From: Thiocapsa sp. UBA6158
Lineage (GTDB): Bacteria; Pseudomonadota; Gammaproteobacteria; Chromatiales; Chromatiaceae
Length of the DNA: 15,661 bases
Reading direction: 5' to 3'
NCBI RefSeq assembly: GCF_002423035.1
Contig: NZ_DIUM01000091.1
Location: 1-15,661 of the forward strand
Below, in pieces: positions 1-6,113 of the stretch (position 1 is its first letter; each line of letters starts with the position of its first letter). A model generated the notes under the pieces. The model ran no database searches. It saw only the letters and a program-made list of their open reading frames with translations, and had not been told where the DNA came from. The position numbers and the translations under genes are program-made.

Positions 1-12
1 GGGCGTCAACTG

Positions 13-29
13 CTCTTTTTAGGTTAAAG
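13..29. repeat. Possible edge of a repeat element
   Basis: The stretch CTCTTTTTAGGTTAAAG closely matches the right edge of the nested repeat at 5107-5124 (CTCTTTTTCGGTTTAAAG): one substitution and one single-base gap. It contains a TTAA (24-27), as both ends of that element do. It may be the end of another copy lying mostly left of the window. The match is short, so chance is not excluded. Confidence 0.35.
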
Positions 30-60
30 GGGTCGCACACTCGTCGCCGACAGCGTGAGG

Positions 61-116
61 CTGACGGCTGACGGCTGACGGGTGACGGGTGACGGCTGGA
101 GGCTGGCGGCTGGCGG
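61..116. repeat. Heptamer tandem repeat (CTGACGG family)
   Basis: Eight consecutive 7-bp units: CTGACGG three times, GTGACGG twice, CTGGAGG once and CTGGCGG twice. It starts within the 132-bp spacer downstream of the minus-strand amidase stop codon. A period of seven would shift a reading frame, which fits non-coding DNA. It is a variable-number repeat candidate formed by slippage. No function is visible. Confidence 0.85.
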
Positions 117-132
117 CGCGGCGCAATGCGCC

Positions 133-1500
133 TCAAGAATCCTCCGGAATCGCCAACACCTGCCCGACCCGAATCATGTCGTCGTTCAGGCCGTTGCGGG
201 CTCGCAGGGCCGAGATGCTTACGCTGTGCTGCTTGGCGATGCCGGAGAGTGTATCGCCCGGACCGATGACATATTCGCGCGCGCCTCCGCCGCCGCCCTG
301 CGGGGAGGCATCCACAAGCATTCCGTGAGGCGGATACTTGCGGAAGTATCCCAACACGCCGGCCAAGATCGCCTCGGCAAGCTCCCGTTGATGGCCCCGA
401 TCGCGCAGCCGTTGCTCTTCCTCCGGGTTGCTGATGAAGGCGGTCTCGACCAGGATCGAGGGCACGTCCGGCGCCTTGAGGACGGCGAACCCGGCACGCT
501 GGACATCGCCGCGATGAACCACGCCCAATCGACCGAGATTGGCGAGGACCATGGCCGCGGCCTCGGTACTGTGCTCGATCGTTGCGTTCTGCGTCATGTC
601 CATGAGCACGTTCGCCAGAAGATCGTCGCCGGTCGAAAGGTCCACACCGCCGATCAGATCCGCACTGTTCTCGCGACTCGCCAGCCACTTCGCCGCCTCG
701 CTGCTCGCCCCGCCGTAGGACAGGGTGTAGACCGAGGAGCCTTTGGCTTTCGCGTTGGAGAAGGCATCGGCATGGATCGAGACGAACAGGTCGGCACGGC
801 GCTCGCGCGCGATCGCGATGCGCTCCTGTAGTCCGACATAGTAATCGCCGTCGCGGATCATCAGCGCCTCGAGACCGGGTTCGCGGTCGACCAGCTTGGC
901 GAGCTCGCGTGCGATCGCGAGGGTGACGTCCTTCTCCAGTGTTCCGCCGGCACCGATCGCCCCTGGATCCTCGCCGCCGTGACCGGCGTCGATGGCGACG
1001 ATGATGGCAGGACCGCGACCGGCCCGCTTGCCGCCTTTGCGAACAGCCGAATTCGGGAACGATGGAAGCGCGACACGCCGGACGCTCGAACCGTCCTTCG
1101 GTGTCAGATCGATGACCAGGCGATGTCCATAGCGCTCGTTCGGGCTCAGCGCAAAGCTCTTCGCGCGCACCGGTTGCTTGAGATCCAGGACGATGCGCAG
1201 ATGCGATCCGCCACGCACACCGCCGCGCAGGCCGACCAGGACGGGGTCGCCGAGGTCGACCTTCGGCAGATTGCTCTGCATGACGGCATCGTCGAGGTCG
1301 ATGACGAGACGATCGGGCTCGTCCAGCGGAAAGATCCGGTGCGTGATCGCCGATGAGGTCTCGAAGACCAAGCGGGTCTTTGCCGGATCGGACCAGACCC
1401 GCGTACCCTGCACCGATGCCTGCTCCGCGCAGACGCACTGCGCGGAAACAGCGAGCAGGAGGAGAAAAAGAAGCGGCGAGATCAGCCTATTCACGAGCAC
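133..1500 (-). CDS. amiB: N-acetylmuramoyl-L-alanine amidase AmiB (AMIN + Amidase_3 + LysM)
   Basis: Periplasmic zinc amidase that cleaves the bond between N-acetylmuramic acid and L-alanine in peptidoglycan, splitting septal wall during daughter-cell separation. The 455-aa product has a signal peptide (about 1-25, likely cut after VCA), an AMIN domain (about 30-135) that targets septal peptidoglycan, a linker, an Amidase_3 catalytic domain (about 167-388) and a C-terminal LysM (about 410-452). Visible zinc ligands are H174 (in DAGHGGEDPG), E189 and H243 (in SIHAD); E352 in VETAFISN is the catalytic glutamate. Length and domain order match E. coli AmiB. The first codon is GTG (1500); an in-frame GTG at 1494 is better spaced from the GGAAGG upstream and gives MNRLISP, so the start may be two codons later. 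It is the last gene of an nnr-tsaE-amiB operon, 76 bp after tsaE. mutL, which often follows, is not within the 132 bp left. In E. coli AmiB is activated by EnvC; no partner is visible here. Confidence 0.96.
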   Translation of the reverse strand: MLVNRLISPLLFLLLLAVSAQCVCAEQASVQGTRVWSDPAKTRLVFETSSAITHRIFPLDEPDRLVIDLDDAVMQSNLPKVDLGDPVLVGLRGGVRGGSHLRIVLDLKQPVRAKSFALSPNERYGHRLVIDLTPKDGSSVRRVALPSFPNSAVRKGGKRAGRGPAIIVAIDAGHGGEDPGAIGAGGTLEKDVTLAIARELAKLVDREPGLEALMIRDGDYYVGLQERIAIARERRADLFVSIHADAFSNAKAKGSSVYTLSYGGASSEAAKWLASRENSADLIGGVDLSTGDDLLANVLMDMTQNATIEHSTEAAAMVLANLGRLGVVHRGDVQRAGFAVLKAPDVPSILVETAFISNPEEEQRLRDRGHQRELAEAILAGVLGYFRKYPPHGMLVDASPQGGGGGAREYVIGPGDTLSGIAKQHSVSISALRARNGLNDDMIRVGQVLAIPEDS

Positions 1501-1576
1501 GGCCTTCCGGTTGCTCCCGATCCGATCGATGATGCGTTGAAAGATAGCATGCCGAGAAACGGCTTTCCATGTTGCA

Positions 1577-2089
1577 TCATTGCATTACATCCGACTTCTC
1601 AGGCGATGCGGAACGCGCCGAGTCCCCGGAGCCAAGCCCGGCCAGCGCATTCAGTACGGCCTCGCCCGCCGCCGTCCGGGCCGACAGACGCAGACGCCGA
1701 CCGTTCGCCGCGTATTCGATCGCAATCACCAGGTCGGGCAGCGGCAGCATCCCGAGACCGCGCTCGGGCCACTCCACCATCCAGATGGCATCCTCGGCGA
1801 GCAGATCGCGCAGGCCCAGATACTCGAGCTCCTGCGGATCCCCGAGGCGATAGAGATCCAGATGGTTGATGCGTCTGTCCGCCAGCTCGTAAGGTTCGAG
1901 CAGGGTATAGGTCGGACTGCGCGCGGCACCGCGATGACCGAGGCCCGCGAGAACACCTCGGGTCAGGGTCGTTTTGCCGGTCCCCAGGTCGCCCTCGAGA
2001 TAGACGATCAGGCGCGGCGGCAAGAGCGCCGCGAGCCGCGCTCCGAAGGCAAGCTGCGCCTCGGGATCAGGCAGCCAATGCTCGATCAT
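1577..2089 (-). CDS. tsaE: tRNA threonylcarbamoyladenosine biosynthesis ATPase TsaE
   Basis: Cytoplasmic P-loop ATPase that works with TsaB and TsaD to install the N6-threonylcarbamoyl group on A37 of tRNAs reading ANN codons. The 170-aa product has a Walker A motif GDLGTGKTT (33-41), the family segment SPTYTL (58-63), HLDLYRL (76-82) and WMVEWPER (103-110), in the usual TsaE order. The family is about 150-170 aa, so the gene is complete. The last 20 residues are a Ser/Ala-rich tail and probably disordered. The start is the ATG at 2089: MIEHWLPD begins the homologous region, and the ATG overlaps the nnr stop in an ATGA, implying translational coupling. A much longer open frame extends upstream, but it is only the shadow of nnr. 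The nnr-tsaE-amiB order is typical of gammaproteobacteria. Confidence 0.97.
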   Translation of the reverse strand: MIEHWLPDPEAQLAFGARLAALLPPRLIVYLEGDLGTGKTTLTRGVLAGLGHRGAARSPTYTLLEPYELADRRINHLDLYRLGDPQELEYLGLRDLLAEDAIWMVEWPERGLGMLPLPDLVIAIEYAANGRRLRLSARTAAGEAVLNALAGLGSGDSARSASPEKSDVMQ

Positions 2090-3633
2090 GATTCCTCCTG
2101 CAATGCGGGCACGCGATTGGCCACCGGGCGAAGTGCGGCGATGATATCGCTCGCGATCAGCCCGCGCTCGCCGATCAGCGCGGCCCGATCCCCTGCAGCC
2201 GCGTGCAGACAGACGCCGGCACAGGCGGCCTGCTCCGCGTCGAGACCCTGAGCGCGCAAGGCGCCGATGATCCCGGTCAGGACATCGCCGGAGCCGGCGG
2301 TCGCCATCCCGGGATTGCCGTCGCTGCAGATCGCAAGCGGGCGCGCCGGATCGCTCCGGATCAGGGTCCCGGCGCCCTTCAGAACAGCGACACCTCCATA
2401 GCGACCCTGCAGCGCGTGCACGCCGGCCGGACGATCCTGCTCGATCGCGGCGACGTCGGTCCCGAGCAGGCGTGCCGCTTCGCCCGGATGCGGCGTCAGG
2501 ACCCAATCCGGCCGCGAGCGGGGTACCTCGGCAAGGAGGTTCAGTGCGTCGGCATCGACGACCATCGGCATGTCGAGGCCAAGCGCATACTCCCAGAGAT
2601 CGCGGCCCCACGCCTCGCGGCCCAACCCGGGGCCAATCGCGACCGCATCGGTCCGTGCGATCAGGGGAGCGAGGTCCGTCGAGGTCTCGACCGCCGACAC
2701 CATCAGCTCGGGACGCGCGAGATTCAGCCAAGCAGCATGTGCCGGATGCGTCGCGATCGTGACCAATCCGGCACCGGCCCGCAGTGCGGCCTCGCCCGCA
2801 AGACGCACCGCACCGGACAGGCCGGGCGCGCCGCCGATCACCAGCAGGTGTCCGAAGGTCCCCTTGTGTGCGGTGCGGGGACGTCGCCCGAACCGTGCCG
2901 ACTGCTGATCCCAGTCGATGCGCCGTGCCGAGGCCACCTCGCCGGAATAGACCCGGGCCGGGATCGAGAGCGCATTGAAACGGATCTCGCCGCAGTACTC
3001 GGGTCCGGCTCCGATGAAGAGACCTTGTTTGAGTCCGATGAAGCTGACGGTCATATCCGCACGGACCGCCACACCCATGATCCGTCCGGTATCGGCATGC
3101 AGACCCGACGGGATGTCGACGGCGAGCACCGGCGCGCGCCGGCGGTCGAGTGCCTGAATCGTCTCGGCCCACACTCCCTCGACCGGGCGTTCCAGCCCGG
3201 TCCCGAGAAGGGCATCGACCAGGACATCCGAGCGCCGCGGCAATCCGCGATAGGGCTCGATCGTCCCGCCCGCGTCGCGCCAGGCATCGCGACTGATGGC
3301 CGCATCGCCGGTCACACGCTGCGGATCCCCGAGTTGCAGCAGGCGCACGGCGAGACCATCGGCTCGCGCCAAGCGCGCGATCACGTAGCCGTCTCCGCCG
3401 TTGTTGCCGATCCCCACGAGCACCGTCAGATCGCGGGCATCCGGCCAGCGTTCACGCAGGATCCGATAGGCGACCTCCCCGGCCCGGTTCATCAGCTCGA
3501 TGCCCGGGATGCCGTACTGCTCGATCGCGCAGCGGTCGAGGTTGCGCACCTGTTCGGCGCGATAGAGCGCATGGGGCAGGCGATCGCTGTCGGGCATCGG
3601 ATTCATCGGTATCGTCAGGCGCTCGGCGTTCAT
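2086..3633 (-). CDS. nnr: Bifunctional NAD(P)H-hydrate epimerase / ADP-dependent dehydratase
   Basis: Metabolite-repair enzyme. The N-terminal YjeF domain epimerises R- and S-NAD(P)HX, and the C-terminal ribokinase-like domain dehydrates S-NAD(P)HX back to NAD(P)H using ADP. With the ATG at 3633 it has 515 aa, the length I recall for E. coli Nnr. Epimerase domain about 20-235: GIGNNGGDGYVIAR (74-87), VDALLGTG (139-146), VDIPSGLHADTG (172-183). Dehydratase domain about 245-510: KGTFGHLLVIGG (257-268), TPHPGEAARLL (380-390), GNPGMATAGSGDVLTG (439-454) with the nucleotide-binding glycines and catalytic Asp450. Downstream ATGs (residues 10 and 13) are possible alternative starts because residues 1-18 look unconserved. 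An in-frame upstream extension to 3900 is antisense to queG and is not real. First gene of the operon; its ATGA overlaps tsaE. It is divergent from queG with 121 bp between the starts. Confidence 0.96.
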   Translation of the reverse strand: MNAERLTIPMNPMPDSDRLPHALYRAEQVRNLDRCAIEQYGIPGIELMNRAGEVAYRILRERWPDARDLTVLVGIGNNGGDGYVIARLARADGLAVRLLQLGDPQRVTGDAAISRDAWRDAGGTIEPYRGLPRRSDVLVDALLGTGLERPVEGVWAETIQALDRRRAPVLAVDIPSGLHADTGRIMGVAVRADMTVSFIGLKQGLFIGAGPEYCGEIRFNALSIPARVYSGEVASARRIDWDQQSARFGRRPRTAHKGTFGHLLVIGGAPGLSGAVRLAGEAALRAGAGLVTIATHPAHAAWLNLARPELMVSAVETSTDLAPLIARTDAVAIGPGLGREAWGRDLWEYALGLDMPMVVDADALNLLAEVPRSRPDWVLTPHPGEAARLLGTDVAAIEQDRPAGVHALQGRYGGVAVLKGAGTLIRSDPARPLAICSDGNPGMATAGSGDVLTGIIGALRAQGLDAEQAACAGVCLHAAAGDRAALIGERGLIASDIIAALRPVANRVPALQEES

Positions 3634-3754
3634 GGTTCCCGATCGGCTCGATGGGTTGACTCGATGGCGCCGTCCCCGAACAAAGTGTTCGAGTCGACCT
3701 CGGATGCGGTCTATCCTTCGAGGATCCGCAATCGCTGAGGCACGACGACCCGGA

Positions 3755-4891
3755 ATGATACCGCCCGCAGAGCTTGTCGCCCGCATCAAGCGCCGGGGTC
3801 TGGAGCTCGGCTTCCAGCAGGTCGGCATCACCGACACCGATCTGGCCTCGGCCGAGTCACGTCTGCTGAGCTGGCTCGCCGAGGGCCGCCACGGCACCAT
3901 GGGCTACATGGCCCGTCACGGGCTGAAGCGCTCGCGCCCGGCCGATCTGGTGCCCGGCACGGTACGGGTGATCTCGGTGCGGATGGACTATCTGCCCGAG
4001 TCGCACCGGGCGATGCAGGCCGCGCTCGATGATCCGCCGCGCGCCTTCGTCTCGCGTTATGCGCTGGGTCGCGACTATCACAAGCTGCTCAGACGGCGCC
4101 TGCAGCGCCTCGCCGAGCATATCCTCGCCGAAATCGGCCCCTTCGGCTACCGGGTCTTCGTCGACTCAGCACCGGTGCTCGAGAAACCGCTGGCCGCGAA
4201 GGCCGGGCTCGGCTGGATCGGCAAGCATACCAATCTCATTCACCCCAAGGCCGGCTCCTGGTTCTTTCTCGGCGAGATCTACACGGATCTTGCCCTGCCG
4301 ATCGATACCCCGATTGCCGATCATTGCGGCCGCTGTCGCGCCTGCATCGAGGTCTGTCCGACCCGCGCGATCGTCGCGCCCTACGCGCTGGATGCCCGCC
4401 TGTGCATCTCCTACCTGACGATCGAGCATGCCGGCAGCATCCCGGAGCCGCTGCGCCCGCCGATGGGCAACCGCATCTACGGCTGCGACGACTGTCAGTT
4501 GGTCTGTCCCTGGAATCGCTTCGCGCGGCTCGCCGCCGAACCGGATTTTCAGGCGCGCCACGCACTGGATACGGCCTCTCTCGTCGAGGTCTTCGGTTGG
4601 GATGAGTCGACCTTTCTCGACCGAACGCAAGGCTCCGCGATCCGCCGCATCGGCCACGGCCGCTGGCTGCGAAACATCGCCGTCGCACTCGGCAACGCGC
4701 CCGCCTCACCCGAGGTCAAACAGGCCCTGAACGCCCGTGCGGACCATCCGGACGCCTTGATTCGCGAGCATGTCGGGTGGGCGCTCCGGCGGTTAAACCT
4801 AAATCCGGCATCTGGAAACGCAAAGGCGCAAAGGACGCAAAGGAAAACAAGAAACTGCAATGCCAACGACGTTCACCCTTTGGGTGAATAG
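3755..4891 (+). CDS. queG: Epoxyqueuosine reductase QueG, with a repeat-derived C-terminal tail
   Basis: Cobalamin- and [4Fe-4S]-dependent enzyme that reduces epoxyqueuosine to queuosine in the wobble position of tRNAs with GUN anticodons. The 378-aa product starts at the ATG at 3755 (MIPPAELVARIKRRG); the open frame upstream overlaps the divergent nnr start and lacks homology. Visible signatures: FVDSAPVLEKPLAAKAGLGW (135-154) with the likely catalytic D137, cluster motif C191-x2-C194-x2-C197-x3-C201-P, and a second C244-x2-C247-x3-C251-P with C217 between them. A HEAT-like C-terminal part ends near GWALRRL (341-347). Residues about 348-378 are low-complexity (PASGNAKAQRTQRKTRN and on) and are encoded entirely by the repeat element starting at 4793; the stop codon lies just past a palindrome. 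The normal family end is probably near residue 347, so the tail looks acquired by readthrough into the element. The ribosome-binding site is weak (CCGGA). Confidence 0.95.
   Translation: MIPPAELVARIKRRGLELGFQQVGITDTDLASAESRLLSWLAEGRHGTMGYMARHGLKRSRPADLVPGTVRVISVRMDYLPESHRAMQAALDDPPRAFVSRYALGRDYHKLLRRRLQRLAEHILAEIGPFGYRVFVDSAPVLEKPLAAKAGLGWIGKHTNLIHPKAGSWFFLGEIYTDLALPIDTPIADHCGRCRACIEVCPTRAIVAPYALDARLCISYLTIEHAGSIPEPLRPPMGNRIYGCDDCQLVCPWNRFARLAAEPDFQARHALDTASLVEVFGWDESTFLDRTQGSAIRRIGHGRWLRNIAVALGNAPASPEVKQALNARADHPDALIREHVGWALRRLNLNPASGNAKAQRTQRKTRNCNANDVHPLGE
4816..4843 (+). repeat. Left inverted array of GCAAAGG units
   Basis: Three consecutive units ending in GCAAAGG (28 bp). The array is present in reverse complement at 5065-5100 with one extra 8-bp unit (CGCAACGG in the complement sense). 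It is read as coding sequence at the end of queG, giving NAKAQRTQRK. Confidence 0.9.
4872..4888. repeat. Perfect palindrome TTCACCC-TTT-GGGTGAA
   Basis: A 17-bp perfect inverted repeat with 7-bp arms and a TTT loop. It lies directly before the queG stop codon TAG (4889-4891), so it is translated. The right half recurs as a direct copy at 5024-5039 without its left half, showing the element was built from or rearranged between two such modules. Confidence 0.85.
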
Positions 4892-4929
4892 GGCCTTGAT
4901 CATCGTTCGGTCCAACTGCTTGCGGTCCC

Positions 4930-4986
4930 TGCGTAGTCAGGGCTTCGAGCCCTGATTCCGTCAGGCCAGGATGGCCTGACTACGCA
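4930..4986. terminator. Compound hairpin (two hairpins inside a third), likely bidirectional terminator or REP core
   Basis: Outer arms TGCGTAGTCAGG (4930-4941) and CCTGACTACGCA (4975-4986) are perfectly complementary over 12 bp. Between and overlapping them sit two perfect 19-nt hairpins, TCAGGGCTTCGAGCCCTGA (4937-4955) and TCAGGCCAGGATGGCCTGA (4961-4979). The result can fold as one long cruciform or two side-by-side stem-loops. It lies between convergent genes, where it could block or end transcription from both sides, but no T-tract follows, so intrinsic termination is uncertain. Single-stranded folding as a REP-like transposase substrate is the alternative. Confidence 0.6.
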
Positions 4987-5118
4987 TTTGGCGGCCGATG
5001 TGGGCGAAGGGATGATCGAGGCCCCCTTTGGGTGAATAGCATTATTGAACCAAGGCACTGAACACCTTTGCGTCCGTTGCGCCTTTGCGCCTTTGCGTTT
5101 TAAGTCCTCTTTTTCGGT

Positions 5119-5667
5119 TTAAAGCTCCCGCAAAAGATGCGTGCGATAATGTTTGAGTTCGTCGATGGACTCGCGGATGTCATCCAAGGCCAGGTGTCGC
5201 GACTCTTTCTTGAAGGCGCTCGCCACGCCGGGCGCCCAGCGTTGCGCGAGGATCTTCAGCGTGCTCACGTCCAGATTGCGATAGTGGCAGTAACCCTCGA
5301 GCTTCGGCATCCAGAGCGCGAGGAAGCGCCGGTCCTGACAGATGCTGTTTCCGCACAAGGGCGAGGTGCCGGGCGGGACGAAATCGGCGAGGAAGCGTAG
5401 TGTCGTCGATTCGGCATCCGCAACGCTCTGCGTGCTCGCGCGCACCCGATCGAGCAGGCCGGAGCGGCCGTGATGGTCGCGATTCCAGTCGTCCATGCCC
5501 GCAAGAACGGCCTCGGGCTGATGGATCGCAACGACGGGACCCTCGGCCAGGATGCGAAGATCGCTGTCGGTGATCACGGTCGCGATCTCGAGGATGCGAT
5601 CGGTCGCGGGGTCGAGCCCCGTCATCTCGAGATCGAGCCAAATCAGATTATTCTCGTTCTTGGTCAA
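5119..5667 (-). CDS. orn: Oligoribonuclease (3'-to-5' exoribonuclease Orn)
   Basis: Cytoplasmic DEDDh exoribonuclease that degrades very short RNAs, including pGpG from c-di-GMP turnover, to mononucleotides; usually essential in gammaproteobacteria. The 182-aa product matches family length. Motifs: WLDLEMTGLDP (10-20) with D12 and E14, the segment ending in the DWNRDHHGRSGL region, CGNSICQDRRFL with the second motif Asp, and H158/D162 in HLALDDIRESI near the C-terminus. The start is TTG at 5667 (reading MTKNENNLIW); AGGAG lies upstream at somewhat long spacing. The TAA stop is formed by the TTAA at the right edge of the repeat element, so the last codons touch the element. Divergent from the cytochrome-rsgA-EVE group; an orn/rsgA pairing is common in relatives. 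Confidence 0.97.
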   Translation of the reverse strand: MTKNENNLIWLDLEMTGLDPATDRILEIATVITDSDLRILAEGPVVAIHQPEAVLAGMDDWNRDHHGRSGLLDRVRASTQSVADAESTTLRFLADFVPPGTSPLCGNSICQDRRFLALWMPKLEGYCHYRNLDVSTLKILAQRWAPGVASAFKKESRHLALDDIRESIDELKHYRTHLLREL

Positions 5668-5797
5668 CTACCTGCTCTCCTGCAATCCGCAAACGGGTGA
5701 GCCGGCCACCTGGTCTCACCCGGCGGTCGACACCATGATCGGCTAGGGTAGCGACGTTTTCGCCCGCTGGCGACCTTGCGCAGTCCAACCATCCTCC

Positions 5798-5801
5798 GGA
5801 G
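5798..5801 (+). promoter_or_regulatory. Ribosome-binding site of the small cytochrome gene
   Basis: GGAG eight bases before the ATG at 5810. It fixes the start so that a clean signal peptide follows. Confidence 0.7.
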
Positions 5802-5809
5802 TCTCAACC

Positions 5810-6109
5810 ATGAAGATCCAGTCCATACTCCTCGGCGCCGGCACGGCCGTGCTTCTCGGCCTCGGGTCGGTCACGGCACAGGCACAGGCACAACCTACCG
5901 AGAACGCCGAGCAGCTCTACGACGAGAACTGTCTCGGCTGCCACGGCAGCGAGATCTACACACGCGAGGGGCGCATGGTCACCTCGCTCGACGGACTCGA
6001 GCGGCAGGTGCAACGCTGCGAGACCGCGCTCGGGCTGCGTTGGTTCGACGAAGACATCAAAGACGTCGCCGCCTATCTGAACCATCACTTCTACCAGTTC
6101 GAGCGCTGA
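5810..6109 (+). CDS. Small periplasmic monohaem c-type cytochrome
   Basis: 99-aa exported protein. Residues 1-27 form a signal peptide (MKIQ, a hydrophobic stretch, then AQAQA), leaving about 72 residues. One haem-attachment motif, CLGCH (41-45), shows covalent haem with H45 as proximal ligand. The distal ligand is unclear: the only later methionine is M56, unusually close to the haem motif for class I cytochromes. H92/H93 near the C-terminus and C70 are other candidates. The C-terminal helix (DEDIKDVAAYLNHHFYQF) resembles the closing helix of class I cytochromes c. A role in electron transfer is inferred; donor and acceptor are unknown. It sits between orn and rsgA and ends only 4 bp before the rsgA start, so the two are probably co-transcribed. 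I do not recognise the subfamily. Confidence 0.88.
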   Translation: MKIQSILLGAGTAVLLGLGSVTAQAQAQPTENAEQLYDENCLGCHGSEIYTREGRMVTSLDGLERQVQRCETALGLRWFDEDIKDVAAYLNHHFYQFER

Positions 6110-6113
6110 GCCG

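Larger units (their letters stand above)
4793..5122. repeat. Nested inverted-repeat element (MITE-like), TTAA at both ends
   Basis: A 330-bp block fills the space between the convergent genes queG and orn. Its ends are inverted copies of TTAAACC(T/G)AAA (4793-4803 and 5112-5122). Inside these are inverted arrays built from ACGCAAAGG/CGCAAAGG units (4816-4843, and complement at 5065-5100). Next inwards, GGGCCTTGATCATC (4891-4904) is inverted as GATGATCGAGGCCCC (5011-5025). The core is a compound hairpin (4930-4986). CCCTTTGGGTGAATAG also occurs as a direct copy near both inner arms (ending 4891 and 5039). It encodes no plausible protein. The layered symmetry suggests a non-autonomous mobile or palindromic interspersed element. 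TTAA is self-complementary, so a target duplication cannot be told from terminal symmetry. Mobility is inference; no transposase is present. Confidence 0.75.

Noticed and set aside
82..831. 249-aa plus-strand frame starting in the heptamer repeat
   Set aside because: It begins in the tandem repeat and continues antisense to amiB; no motif is seen.
2090..3172. Upstream extension of the tsaE frame to 531 aa
   Set aside because: The extra 361 residues are an out-of-frame reading of nnr, rich in Arg/Gly. Real TsaE homology begins at the ATG at 2089.
3656..3690. TTGACT considered as the -35 box of a queG promoter
   Set aside because: No acceptable -10 box lies 16-18 bp downstream; the match is too weak to annotate.
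2203..3738. 511-aa plus-strand open frame antisense to nnr
   Set aside because: It covers a clear nnr gene on the other strand. Its composition (Arg, Asp, Gly, His rich, no domain motif) is typical of an antisense shadow in GC-rich DNA.
4816..5100. GCAAAGG arrays considered as a CRISPR remnant
   Set aside because: Units are only 8-9 bp with no spacers and are arranged as an inverted pair, which fits element ends rather than a CRISPR array.
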